Positions 10,482-21,823 of a stretch of 64,000 bases of DNA are shown piece by piece. This stretch comes from Blasia pusilla (taxonomy: Eukaryota > Marchantiophyta > Marchantiopsida > Blasiales). Under the pieces are notes generated by a model, which saw only the letters and a list, made by a program, of their open reading frames with translations, ran no database searches and was not told where the DNA came from. Where the stretch lies: assembly GCA_050084515.1 (NCBI GenBank), contig CM114272.1:56916001-56980000 (forward strand), given 5' to 3'. Numbering within the stretch: the first letter of the stretch is position 1; the number at the start of each line of letters is the position of its first letter. A program made the translations under genes and the position numbers.

Positions 10482-11774
10482 TTGTCGTGTTGAGAGCCTT
10501 TCTTCGAGGAAGGGCAGGCCTTCTAGCCGCGGCAGACGTGGTCGATGTAAGGTGAACTCTCTAAGAAGTTCTCCTTTTTCAATACAAGATTATTATGTAT
10601 ACTCTCCATTCTCTCACAACAGATATCACAAATGGAAGTGCCGAGGCGATCAGTTCTTCGTAACATCGGACCCCAAAATTCCTAACTATAAAATCCCTAT
10701 AAACTTCTTTACGCTTGTACACCAAGAAGATAGCACAACTAGTGTTAAACCCTACTTGAACAGGCCTATTGATGTCCATGGATCACTATATAAGGACATA
10801 CAAAGTACAATCCCATGTCCTTTCATATGTGACGATAGGAAGGATCACTCGAGTTGGAGATTGAATGACCTGGTTCATGAACGCCTCCCAAAAGTGATAA
10901 ACTAAATAGTGAGTGAACTAGTGCCTATCTACAAAGAGTATCTTGACATGGTATGGATTGAGGAAAGGAAAGTCGGGCACAACTCATGCTCCATCCCTAT
11001 TTATGTTTGACAAACATTCTCTACTCTCCTCAAGAATGGGTTTTGGCGAAATTATTCTCCCGAAAGGGATAATCCACTCTCATTGGGAAAGTAACAAGCC
11101 AAAACATTCATTATTTTAGTATGACTAAACTCCTCTAAGGTCACAAACCTCTCATCTCCACACACACACCACACTCTAGAAACCTCTCGAAAAATAGACC
11201 ATGGTCAAGTTACTCTCCCAAGAGGGGTGATCCACTCTCATTGGAAGAGCAAACAATCCCAAAGCCATACACTCAAGAGTGACATGAAAGACTCAAGATC
11301 TGGAATAGAAAGTGATGAACCCTTGAAGGTCCCTCCTCTTTATATACTCACAAGTGATCCACAAGAGTACCAAATAGAGCTAATCTTATCTTGTGCCATA
11401 TGGCTTCCTCTCAAGGCTTAGCCAATCATATTTTGACACAAGTAGATTTCCTCTTATCTCTTCCAAAATATCCTCTTTTATCCACTTGATATTTTCCAAA
11501 TTACCCCAACTAACCTAGCTACCAACTAAACTTACTTTTGCTTTTCATTAAAGCACCAACCTCACTACTTTACTTTTATAAAGTTATCTTTTATTTATTA
11601 CCTCTTTTCCTAAAGTTGGGCCCGCATAAAAGAGGCACCATAAAGAAGTTAAAATATGGGAATTTCCTTCTCCTAAGCTAACTTACTTAATACTAATAAA
11701 ACTCTATCTAACACTTAACGAGGAAGGAGTTTACACACTCGCTGATTTTACTATACGACACCGTCGTATGCGAT
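10482..11774. mobile_element. Unidentified 1.3-kb insertion in T1
   Basis: T1 and T3 align up to CCAAGCAACCCGT (10,472-10,484) and again from ATGTTGCCTGAGTGTGCAACC (11,776). The material between is absent from T3. It contains a 162-residue frame (10,417-10,905) with no recognised domain and two copies of a GATCCACTCTCATTGG motif about 155 bases apart (near 11,069 and 11,229). The last 350 bases are AT-rich. I could not find terminal repeats or assign a family. Confidence 0.55.
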
Positions 11775-11789
11775 ATGTTGCCTGAGTGT

Positions 11790-12420
11790 GCAACCCGTCG
11801 GAAACCGACGAGTTGCATCAAGAATGCTTGTGTTACCCGTCGGAACGCGACATCATGCACGAGGAATGTTTGTGCAACCCGTCGAACTCGACTGATTGCA
11901 TGAGTGTGCAACCTGTCGAATCCCGACGGGTTGCAAGTTGCATGTATACAAGGCCTGAAAATAGTTCGACCCGGATGGGTTGCAAGCCGCAAGGATGCAA
12001 GTTAACTTGGTTTGCAACCCGTCGAATTCCGACAAGTTGCGTCTATTTGTAACTTGTCGGATTCTGACTAGTTACGTCTATATGCGACTCCTCACATTCA
12101 GATAGGTTGCGGATGTCTCCAAGTCGTATCCAGACACGTTGCATCAGTTCAAGTTAACTAGAACCCATCGAATTCCAATAGTTGCAAAGCTTCGTGTGTG
12201 GACACTTCTTGCAAGCCAACAGAATCCGACAAGTTACACAAAGATTTTCGAGACCGGACCGACCTGCTTCTCACAACCCGTCCGATTCCGACGGGTTGCC
12301 GAAGCAAGTTCTTGGGTGCTAGGTTGTAGTAAAAGGTTACTCGGACATTCCACGGATGTCTCTGACTTGCAACCCGTTTCAAGTCGGAGGCAAGAAAATC
12401 CATGTGCGATTCGTCCGATT
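11790..12420. repeat. Palindrome cluster in the T1 intron-like gap
   Basis: About eight degenerate palindromes occur here, the best at 11,790-11,816. The block is homologous to 28,340-29,000 in T3. It separates the DDE-type core of T from the segment beginning GDEKLYVE, so it is either an intron or an element-internal noncoding block. Confidence 0.7.
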
Positions 12421-13759
12421 TCAATGACTTGCACTTGGATCTTCCAGCCCAGAGTAGCCAAAGTTACTCTATGTCAGGGCGGCTGTGAGATTTGGTGATG
12501 AGAAACTCTATGTGGAAGTCTTCAATCTGTGCGTAGCAGGAACTCCCCTCGAGAAAGATGAACACATTGGTGGGGATATTCCTGGGCGTATTTCAAGACA
12601 TCCCATACAGATGGTGGTAGAGCAGTCCGAGCGAGACTCATCGAGACCACATAAGTATCTTGACTTTAGACAAGTGAAGAGGCAGCATCGAGGAACAAAC
12701 CCGGTGATTGATTTGGATGAAGAAATAATGCCACCAAGGTATTCGGAGACCCCGGATTGCTCCCAAATCCGTGATCGAGTAACTTCTCCAAAATCAGTGA
12801 ATATTTTATTTCAAAAGCTCTCCGTTGCTGGAAGTTCCCAACATCCCATGGCTGGGATGGTTCAACAGTATGGGATTCCGTTCATTGAGGTGGATTGCAA
12901 CCTCAAAAGGTGGCATATATCTCGGAGCAACCCTGGACGTGGATCCACTTGGAGGGCAGGATCTGATGGTATTAGGAGAGCATGCGGCACTTTCCTAAAT
13001 ATGAACTGTACAAGGACTGCACGATCACTACTTGGATTTTGGGGACTCAAAACCTTTGATCGTTTCACAAGGACCGGGGATCAATTGAAGTACTTCTTCT
13101 GCCCGAATGAAACTGCGCTTTCCGAAAGTCTTATCCGGCTGCCATTGGAGCTTCAGGGAATATCCCCACGATTTGGCCCATTTCCGTAGGTACGAATTGC
13201 ACTCATGACGAACTGGACAATCTTATAAGTGCCGGTTTTAGACTTGTAGACGGAGGAAGTTCATAGAATGTTCGCCTTACAAAGACCTTCGCATTTCATA
13301 TCCAACCCAAGATTGATGTCAACATGTACCCGGAGAAAGTGGATGATCTCAATCCACTATTTGTCTTTGAGTCTAGAAATGGGGTGAAGAGAAACACAAT
13401 GTGTAGGCCAACGTTGGAGAGAGCAAAGCGAATCGCATCAGCTCGGGAGGCAAACATGGAAATCATCGCCACAAAAGATGTCCAAAGTGGCAATGGAATA
13501 GGAAGGATGTATTGGGTTAGGAACAACACTGTAAATTCAAGTGTCACGGGGGTGTATGTGGTGCACATCTGTTGCTTTCCCACATGTTTGTATGATGACT
13601 TTGTCCAAAGAGAGACAAGTGGGAAAAGGTATTTCCCTTGTAACCACATGTATTATGTGTTGCTTGTTGTTTTAAGAGAGTCAGAGGTAGGAGTAGGAAT
13701 CCACCAACAAATTCTGTCCCTCAAAGAAGTTCGAATTATTTTAAACAAACCACTTTGAG

Positions 13760-14155
13760 GATGCAAAATGAGGTCTTAGATTGTACTTTCATTTTCCAAA
13801 AGCTTCACTTTGAGCTTGAACTCTATTCAGCCTAGGACAAATGATAGATTTTTTCCAGACCTTGGATGGAAAAAGTGATTTGTTCCACATTTATGATTAC
13901 ACTGATTTTTTCGTTTTTTTAATTTTGTGCAAATTGCAACCCGTCGGAATCAAATGGATTGCCAAAATGTGGAAGAGGAAAAAAAAATATGTGGGAATGC
14001 CTAAGCACTGAGAACAAAACTGCAAAAAAAATCACAAAAAAGTTTCCTCTCTTCAACCCAACGGAAACTCTCTTCAAAAAAATAATCTCTTTGGGTTGAA
14101 GGTAGTTTCCTCTCTCCTCTCTCCTCTCTCCTCTCTTCCTCTCCTCTTACCGCTC
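13760..14155 (+). other. 3' flank of T1, shared with T3
   Basis: This follows the T stop and matches 30,750-31,195: one palindrome copy, a short AAAAAATCACAAAAAAG tract, the inverted words TTCAACCCAA and TTGGGTTGAA, and a CTCTCCTCT pyrimidine run ending CTCTTACC. After that the copies diverge, so the outer boundary of the element is probably near 14,155 and 31,195. I could not confirm a terminal inverted repeat. Confidence 0.5.
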
Positions 14156-14730
14156 CTCAAGTTCTTCTTGGCACTCCATGGCCTGTTTCAAGGTTTTGCT
14201 GTCCTTGCAACGTTGGAGTAGAGTGACATGCTCTGTCCTCTTATTCTCCTTGATGCAAGATTTGGTGTACCCGGTCATAGATTTTTGCCAATGGAAAGCA
14301 TCCGACCTTTCCCTCTCTAGTTGAACCTCTCCATCCCAGAATACTTCCCTGATAGCAATCCACCCAGGTTGTGCATTGTCTGCCATGAATCCATAAATTT
14401 CCGGAGTTGGCCTTTTGTTTTCCTTCACCACCTCCAATAAGAGTAACCAACACATCTTCAAACTGCCAACGTCTTTTGCTTTTACCTCACACACAAATAT
14501 AATTTTAAGTCCCTTCTCCACATGGTCGTAAACGTGAGCACCCATAGTCAACCATCCATTCACCACTCTATAGCAAATATCAAAGCTTATCCAACTGCTG
14601 TGAGATCTTCTCCTTCCCTCATTCAATCTATAAGATCGAGGCCACTCGACGGCCCTATCGTTAATATTTTGAAGACATAAGCCCTAAATCCTTTGCCTCC
14701 CTGGCCTATGAACTGCCATCTGTGAATAAT
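14147..14730 (-). pseudogene. Inverted fragment of a T transposase core
   Basis: The minus-strand frame of 159 residues (14,147-14,626) corresponds to T1 bases 9,790-10,240 but lacks T1's stops. It reads LTMGAHVYDHVEKGL, FVCEVKAKDVGSLKMCWLL, PEIYGFMADNAQPGWIAIRE and SDAFHWQKSMTGYTKSCI. This is the best-preserved copy of the catalytic segment in the window and the only one with both FMADNAQP and the preceding TPEIYG intact. It is joined at about 14,731 to the right arm of the inverted duplication. Confidence 0.7.
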
Positions 14731-15960
14731 TTGTACAGGAACCTAGGAGAGTTAGGAGTAAATTTATAGATGACGAGGCTGAAGAAATCATAGACTAGAT
14801 CAAATGTACATTTCCGAGCTTTCCTCGGATGTAATAAAGGACACAAAGTTTTTGAACCATGATGGTTTTTGTAAACTCCTGCTGAATTGTTTTTCGTTCT
14901 TGTCGATTGTGTTGGTCTATGTATTGGAGGCTGTTTGTTTTGCAACCCATCGGATTCTGACGGGTTGCAACTTGTCACAATATTTTAAACCCCTTGCAGG
15001 CAACTTGTCGGATTTCGACATGTTGGCTGCTTGAGTGATCCCACTCTTTTCTTGTTAGTCCAACTCTTCAGACATTTTGGGAGGCTTCTTCACTTTTGCC
15101 TTGTTCCCCCATTTCCTCACACCATTCTTCTCTAACACGGTATTTCAAACACATGTTGGATTCCTATTACCTGACGGATTCTCATGTCAGATTCCCAACC
15201 TGTCAAATTTTCATGGGTTGTAGGGTGGAATGGAATCACTTCTCAAGATCCTTCTTTTGTTGTGGTGTGTTTTCTTGCAAGGGGTGCAACCCATCGGATT
15301 CCGACGGGTTGGAATGGATGCAACCTGTCGGATTCTGACATTTAGGGTCTGAATGAAGGGACATGGGTGTATCGGTTCCTCTTTACTCCTGACAGCTATC
15401 AACCTTTTGCTTCAGTTGTCCTCTCAATCTGATCACATTTTCTTCTTGATGTATATATTTCTTAGTGGATGAGAGAATGGTGGAACTAAGTTGTCAAACG
15501 CACAACAATCCATGGTATACTTTATACACCCATTCATGAGCCCACATCATCCAATGCTGTCATGAAAGTCTTCGGCTACCATCACTGATGAGTGATTTGT
15601 TCTGTTGTGGAAAATCCCCTCATGGATGAGTATTGATCGGATGGGATATTTAATGCAAGAAAAGTCAACAATCCATAATATCAACCACATCTTCAGGGAA
15701 ATTAAACCTTAAAGGGCACAGGAGTCTATTGAGACCATAGTTAGAGTCTTTATTTGAACCTTTCCTTGAGATGAAATTGCTACTTCTGGTCAAATTATCT
15801 GCCGATGGTCCTCCAACAATAATACCCCTCTGCCCGACTTATTGTAGAGCTGGCTTAGATAGGCAATGTGAAGAAAATTGGGCTCACATGGAGAGTGATG
15901 GAAGGATGTTTGTAATGGTCTTATGATGTCTGGTGAAGTAACCTTCTTTTTCCAAGCCTG
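14731..15960. repeat. Right arm of the 1.25-kb inverted duplication
   Basis: This is the reverse complement of 1-1,263, including palindrome copies at about 14,940-14,968 and 15,287-15,312. It ends at CCAAGCCTGG, inside a perfect hairpin (15,940-15,973). Confidence 0.85.
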
Positions 15961-17343
15961 GAAAAAGAAGGTTAATTTAGGCCCTAATGTGGTCCACTTG
16001 CTACTCTCTTCAAAAGATTTCATGAATTTGAAAGCAATTTTTTTTTCAAAAATGTCAAAAAGTTTTGAAGAGAGGAGGCGGATTCTGCCCTTTTTCTTTG
16101 AGAGAGACTCTTCCTCTCTCCCGTCAGAATACCAACCCCCCTCTGTGTCGTACATGGAGAATCCCTCTCCATCAGGCAGAGAAGCCCACAATTTGCAAGC
16201 TGCCGGAAATTTTTGCTAGGTATCTTCATTCATATAATTTATGAGGTGCCTGTACACCATCCGTTGGGCAGCTCTTTGTCGAGATGACTCGGTCGCCTAG
16301 TCCTGAAGATCCCGCTTCTTCTTTGCAAAATCCCTTTTTTTGGCGTCTATTTCCTCATCCAGGTCTGCCTGAGGGAGGATGTGATTCTTGAACGTCATCC
16401 TGAATCCTAGGTTTTCCAACGCCTCCAAGTCCTCTTCCGTCACTAGAGCTTGGGTTCCATGTTCATCTTAAGGCTGAACATAGAACAGAGGGAAGCTGTT
16501 TGCGGAGGATGCACTCGCTGTAGACTGTTTGAGCTTTGCAATGTCCTCCTCTAACTGAATTTCACGGACATACTCCACTGTCCGCAATCAACAAAGTGGA
16601 ATTCTTGGGGCCTTTTGGCCCTCCATCAGTGCCATCTGCTTAGCAACCTGCCACAATGGGGACAAAGTCAATAAAATATTGTGTTTTTCCAATGAATTGC
16701 ATAATGAGCCTTAACATAATCCGAATTTTTCTTACCCGCTCAAAGATAGGGTCGGTGTCCAGGCCCGCCAACTGCTCTAGGACAGGAGCTGGCAAGTCCG
16801 CGGGAAACTCATCGATCCGATAAAGGTCGATTTCTTCCTCCGGGCTCAAAGACGACGAAGACTCTTCTCCTGCTTCTTCAAAGATGTCCACCATCTCCAC
16901 ACTTGCTATCCTCATGACCTCATCGTCCGTCACTTGAACTTCGGCCGTTTCCTCAGCCAATTTTAGATTCATGGTGTACACAGACCTCATCGGAGACATT
17001 TCCTGCATCTCAACATTGTATGTTGGACGGGTAGGGCTTTCTTCAATGGCAATTCCTTTTTCTCTTCGATCTTTTGCCAATTTTGCTCTCTTGACAGAGG
17101 CGTCAAGATTCTTCTTCTCGCGTTTCTCGTTCGCGACTCTTTTCTTCAAGGCCTTCGATGCCTCAGCCTCGGCATTTTGTTTTGCTCTTGCCTGTGCATA
17201 TCTGCTTCCCTTTCCCGCTCCTATATTTCTTGTTGCCTTATCTCATTCGCCAAACGAGGACCTGGAGATGGTGACGCAAGAGTCTTGATGGACTTGGGAG
17301 TGATGCTCCCTACCTTGGTTGCTTGTGTTTTCTTTCTCGTCAT
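15790..17343 (-). pseudogene. M2: internally deleted copy of the M gene
   Basis: The start is ATG at 17,343 (MTRKKTQATK). At the site of M1's exon 1 stop, M2 keeps a sense codon (NAEAEASKALKKR), so the frame is open across 16,640-17,149 through VTDDEVMRIASVEMVD. The exon 2 frame runs to EEDLEALE and then fuses directly to FRMTFKNHILPQADLDEE at about 16,420. That deletes the GNHR motif, the palindrome intron and most of the central region. The frame then continues to LWASLPDGEGFSMYD and ends in unrelated sequence. The methyltransferase exons are absent. Confidence 0.7.
15940..15973. other. Perfect 14-bp hairpin at the inverted-duplication boundary
   Basis: AACCTTCTTTTTCC, a six-base loop AAGCCT, then GGAAAAAGAAGGTT. 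The apex lies on the last bases shared with window position 1. This suggests the join formed by fold-back or inverted-repeat repair. Confidence 0.7.
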
Positions 17344-17648
17344 GGTGCACGTTGGGTCAGTTCTTCCTCCTTGACAGTCTAATCTGCTCTTGTGCACAAC
17401 AGATCCCTCGAAGCTTTGATGGAGTGCCTAAAACCAACTCTCAAAGCGTTTTTTGATGAAGCGCCCTGATCCTCGAGCGGATGGGCTGCTGAAATCAAAC
17501 CCTTCAAGCGTCCGGTGCTGGATTGTCGTAACCTTCCAGCAAAGGGGTGAATGTAACCGAATTTGGCAGAGGAAAGGTAACGTCAGCAGCTACGAGGAAG
17601 AGCACATGAAATTGTGAAATGAAAAATGGAAATGAGCAAAATCTCAGC

Positions 17649-17657
17649 CTTTTATAC
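17649..17657 (-). promoter_or_regulatory. TATA box of M2
   Basis: The minus-strand GTATAAAAG is in the same context as at M1 and M3, and the 67-bp array starts about 90 bases upstream. Confidence 0.6.
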
Positions 17658-17743
17658 TTTTTGAGCCGTTGAGCTGACCGTTGGGTCGTATCGACGGCGA
17701 CGTGTTGGCCGTTATGGAACTTTGCACCTGGGAACCCGGGCAA

Positions 17744-18222
17744 CCTATCGGAGATCGACGGGTTGCACGCTTCCCTTGTCTTGGGGATACAAGGCGAGGT
17801 ACCCAGGAAACCTATCCAAGACCGACGGGTTGCACACATCCCTCATCCTCGGGCATACCAAGCATCAACGCTTGGTACCCACGCAACCCGTTGGAGATCG
17901 ATGGGTTGCACGCTTCCCTCGTCTTGGGGTAACAAGGCGAGGTACCCGCCCAACCCATCGGAGGCCGATGGGTTGCACGCTTCCCTCGTCTTGGGGTAAC
18001 AATGCGAGGTACCCAGGAAACCAGTCGGAGACCGACGGGTTGCACGCTTCCCTCATCGAAGGGGTAACAAGGTGAGGTACCTGGGCAATCCCTCGAAGAC
18101 CGAAGGGTTGCACGCTTCCCTCATCTTGCGGTAACAAGGCGAGGTTCCTAGGCAATCCGTCTTAGACTGACGGGTTGCACGCTTCCCTCGTCCTCGGGTA
18201 ACAAGGCGACAAAGCATAGTCC
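17744..18222. repeat. 67-bp tandem palindrome array 2
   Basis: There are seven units with starts at 17,744, 17,811, 17,887, 17,954, 18,021, 18,089 and 18,156. The period is 67 except for one unit enlarged by nine bases (AGCATCAACGCT in its spacer). The dyad cores carry frequent C-to-T and G-to-A changes. Confidence 0.88.
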
Positions 18223-18707
18223 CGAGGCAATCCATTGGCCTCCGACTGGTTACAAGGTCTACCTTGGGTTGGACACTTCCCACCATACAACAAAACTGGC
18301 CTCACGGTTTGGACAAGAGAAATGGATGCGAGATCCCCCCGCAACCTGGTTACCTCAAAAAGGGAAAGCGAGGTGAGGCGCCTTTCCAACCCGTCGCAGT
18401 TCCCAACGGGTTTCCGTAGGAATCCATGCGAGATCTCGTGGATCTCGACTCCAATCAGACAGGTCACACAGGTAGGGGGTACCTACTGACAACTGCGTTC
18501 AACACAACGGACTCCGACAGGTTGCAAGTTGCACTCGGAAGATGATACTCCGTGGCTTTGCAACCCACATGTATGAGTCCTAAAATTTGCAACCCGTCGG
18601 ACTTGGACAGGTTGCAACACGATTGAATCCATTCCGTCAGACAATCTCACCTACCAAACAACATCTTGTCAATCATATTCTGTCAGGAGAATAACGGTCA
18701 CTATTCA

Positions 18708-18717
18708 CTATAAATTA
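18708..18717 (+). promoter_or_regulatory. TATA box of T2
   Basis: CTATAAATTA sits about 80 bases before the T2 ATG (18,791). The flanking GGTCACTATTCA and the CATTCTCATTC repeats are the same as at T1. Confidence 0.55.
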
Positions 18718-18790
18718 AGCATTCTCATTCTCATTCCCATTCTTATTCTTATTCTTATTCTTATTATCCACCCGGTGGAATAATCTGGGA

Positions 18791-20108
18791 ATGGATAATT
18801 ATGTAAAATTCACTTGTGGCAGTCATTTAGCAGCCCTTCCTCAATCAAAAATAATTCAACCGCAAGCTCGTGAGTCTTACATACCAGTGGATGAAAATTT
18901 CCTCTCAGTACGATTTCTTCTCCAAATTGGAACAATCTTTGTTTCCAAGGATGTTAGGGTGGACGGTACGGAGGACGTTGTAGGTGAGATTGTCCAGCCA
19001 GTGATAGCAGACTGTAAATTATGGAGTCTCCTACCTCTAAAAAATGGTCAATACAGAGTTTATGGCTTGCCTCTGAATTCCTCTATTTCCCAAGTAGACG
19101 GTCAAGAATTTCCTAGTGCACCGAGCTCTATGATTGCCACTCCCAGCTCAATCGATCCGGCATCGACTCCAACTTCAAACGTTTGTAACAATGTTGTACT
19201 TCCTGAAGAAATTCCAGATGTCGTCAACCTCAGTGGATCTGTCGAACACCAACCGGGCCCTGTGTCTGCCTACTCGTTCCTCTTACGAGTATCAGGAAAT
19301 AGTTTGCTATCGTCTTTGCCCTTTAAAATGTTCAAGCATATTCTTATCGACAAGCTCCCTCCCACGTACGATGGTAATTGCATTTTTGAGTTTCCTCCAC
19401 TTGCTGGTCCTGCTCAAAAGAAATATGGAGGACGCTTGAAGGGTATGGACAGAAAGTCTAATTGTCATCGATGGTGCAAGCTTCAACAGACTAGTGCTTC
19501 AATTCCAGATGGTCCTGGATTGTTTCTCGCCGCCAATGCGTTGGAGCCCTGGGGTATAGAAGTCTAGGCTGCCCGTATCTAGAGCGCAATGGGCGAGTCA
19601 ATACGTCGCAATTCCCCCCAAAGAATGCACAAACTCCATATGAGGTTGGTGTGACCATACCGCCGGGAGGCCATCGATGTCCTCATTGTCAGGCATCCCC
19701 TTTCTGCGTTGGAGCATGTCCTGCATACATATTTTCATTGTGCACGACTTCAATTCTACGTCCGAGTACCCTAGGCTGGCACTTCATGTTGGCTCCCACA
19801 TTCATCCTGTTATCGATGCAATTTAGAGACACATCAAGGAGGATGTGGCAAAGAAAGTGGCCGAGGTATATAGAAACTCTCCGGGATGAAAGCCCAGAGT
19901 GATCAAGTTAACAACAACATCACAAATTTGTGAACAATTGCTTGGAATCCGTGGGTAGGGCGAGATCACGACTGCTAAGGAGAAACAACTCTGGGAAAAT
20001 CTCGCATTTCTCGCTAATCCTGAATGCTTCCAGAATTCGCTACCTCAAATGCGCGTATTGGATGGAAAGACGGCCGAAATGGATACCATTTCCAGAATCA
20101 AGGCCAAC
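18791..20108 (+). pseudogene. T2: 3'-truncated transposase copy with the best N-terminus
   Basis: The 258-residue open frame (18,791-19,567) starts MDNYVKFTCGSHLAALPQS and gives the N-terminal domain whole: VRFLLQIGTIFVSKDVRVDG, YRVYGLPLNSSISQVDG and FKMFKHILIDKLPPTYDGNC. A frameshift follows near 19,545. The downstream frames still show the Cys-rich ribbon (CPHCQASPFCVGAC). The copy stops at about 20,108, where it is fused to the M3 tail, so the catalytic segment and SWIM finger are missing. I do not recognise the N-terminal domain. Confidence 0.7.
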
Positions 20109-20589
20109 TCAAGACTTCTTGGGATACAAGTGGTTCCTCTGGCCGATTGTAGATGGGGATCAAAAATTTTGGGGAATTCGAGAGCCTTGGCCCCCCCCTA
20201 GGTACACCATAACGGTCCCATGTAAAATGATTTGAGTCCCAACGCCTTCCTCGGCAGTAAATCTTGTATGCTCTACAAGGTGACACCCATCCAGTATCAA
20301 TATGTGCTCCGTCCTTGGAAAGCACTAAATCCCTACTCCAAAATGCTTCAGTCAAAATGGGTCCAATAAATCTTTGAACTCACTCGTCATCGTCCGATAG
20401 CTCTTCTAGAATTACTCTTGGCTTTGCCCTCCCGATTTTCGGAATAGTAGGAAGTGACGATGGTGTCACCATCAATGGTGGTTTTGGAACCAGAGCTGTT
20501 GGCTTTGGAGGAGAGTTGTATACTCCCATTAGCCTCTCATAATCCGCCTTTGCCTCTTTGCAAAGGTCAAATAGTTCCGGCCTTCCCTC

Positions 20590-20919
20590 AAGGAAGAGAA
20601 TGATCCTGCCATTGTGCCAAGCGCCTCAGATACTCGCCCTTGATAGGCCCACTAAGTCAAAGACCAAGTCACCGGGCCTCAAATAGAGCTCGATGGGCGT
20701 TTGCATCAAGGCAGGTGACTTTTTCCTCTCTCCAAGTAAGGGGGTTGCGTCTTGCATGTAAATTCTCGGGGGGGAATTGTAGAGACTATCTAAGCTGTAC
20801 CCATCAGAGCATGGATCCACTGGATCCGGGATCTGGAACACTTGGAAGTTGTGCTCGGGCCTTACAAAGCAAAAGAAAAATGAGTGGTCCATCAAGCAGG
20901 TAAAAAATAATGCCAGCAA
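20590..20919 (-). pseudogene. M3 methyltransferase motifs X and I
   Basis: The frame contains VRPEHNFQVFQIPDPVDP, then KKSPALMQTPIELYLRPGDL and VFDLVGLSRASI, a TGA, and after it GRIILFLEGRPELFDLCKE. The string K-S-P-A-L-M...L-R-P-G-D-L-V-F-D is what the end of a beta-class amino-methyltransferase looks like (KPxxLxxxLIxxxxxPGDLVLD). M3 has motif X, which M1 lost; M1 has sense codons at the TGA. Together they define the ancestral exon. Confidence 0.68.
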
Positions 20920-20959
20920 AAAGAAAAAGCTAGTAGACCGCTGGTATACTCTCCATAAA

Positions 20960-21470
20960 CTAACACAATGTGCAGACTGATGGGATCCGACGGGTTGCTT
21001 TTCAACGTGTCATTCTAGTCCATAGTAATTACCAACTCGTCCGAAATGGGCCAATAGGCGTGAAAAAATAGCAACGTGTCAGAGTTTGACTGGTTGTCTC
21101 ACAACTCTAACCCCGTTTTGGCCATGAGCAACCCGTCGGAAGCCGACAGGTTGCTCATCTTGCTGGACAGAAGCTCCACCGTTTCGACTGCGATGGTTGG
21201 CTTACAAGTGAATAAATTGTTCAGAGTTGAGTACCTAATATAAGAGCTACCCATCGCTTTCAAACGGGTTGCATCACTACAGAAACACGGAAAAGTAGTG
21301 CAACTTGCAACCTGTCGAGTTCTGACGGGTTGCACTCTATGGAGACTCGGATACTAAGAATTTGCAACCCGTCGCTTTCAAACGGATTGCAACACCGCAA
21401 ACACAAGTTGTTGGGATCCGACGGGTTGCATGCACATATGCAACCCGTCAGAGCCCGACGGGTTGAATTT
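20960..21470. repeat. Palindrome cluster in the M3 methyltransferase intron
   Basis: This is homologous to 1,990-2,545 in M1. The best copy is at 21,440-21,466 (GCAACCCGTCAGA...CCGACGGGTTGA). It lies between the motif I and motif IV exons. Confidence 0.7.
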
Positions 21471-21574
21471 CTGTTAAACTAAATTCGTTGAATAAGAGAA
21501 CTTACCCGGACTTGACTTGTCGCCGATCGGAGTGGGTACTCGTTTTTAATTACCCATGCTTGCGTCGTCCTCCA

Positions 21575-21823
21575 CTACAACGACCTCTTCACGCACTGAA
21601 GGTTTAAGAGCTCATCTTTGCTCCCTCTAGTGAGGACCAAGAAACAACCCCTGTCACTCAGAAATGCGTCGGCAAAAGAGAACAACATTGCGATCTGGTC
21701 GTACGAAAGCGAGACATTCCAGTCTGGGACAGTGTCAAACGGATTGTTGTCCCACAAGCAAAACCGTGAAGGCAAATCCACAATGAGGAGGTCCACCGCC
21801 ACCTCCTCAACAACCCCATGCAC
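21575..21823 (-). pseudogene. M3 methyltransferase motif IV exon
   Basis: The frame reads VEEVAVDLLIVDLPSRF, LSYDQIAMLFSFADAFLSD and RGCFLVLTRGSKDELLNL. The catalytic tetrapeptide position is DLPS, which is unlikely to be active. The frame stops at CVKRSL. Confidence 0.62.

Larger units (their letters stand above)
8334..13758 (+). pseudogene. T1: decayed MULE-like SWIM-type transposase
   Basis: The start is by comparison with T2 (ATGGATAATTATGT). A TGA about 65 bases later and further frameshifts kill it. Segments in order: an N-terminal region (8,430-8,816); a Cys-rich ribbon (9,093-9,371) with RCPYCEASPFYVGAC, then HVGSHIH; a core segment (9,569-10,432) with LTMGTHVYDHVEKGL and FMAENAQPGWIAMREVFW; a 1.3-kb foreign insertion (10,482-11,774); a palindrome-filled intron; a 235-residue segment (12,485-13,189); and a C-terminal segment (13,324-13,758). 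The last carries a SWIM-like finger damaged to CLYDDF...CNHMYYVL. D-N-A-x-P with a downstream A-I-x-x-V-F fits the second catalytic strand of MULE transposases, and C-terminal SWIM fingers are typical of the family. I infer a DDE cut-and-paste transposase. Confidence 0.7.
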
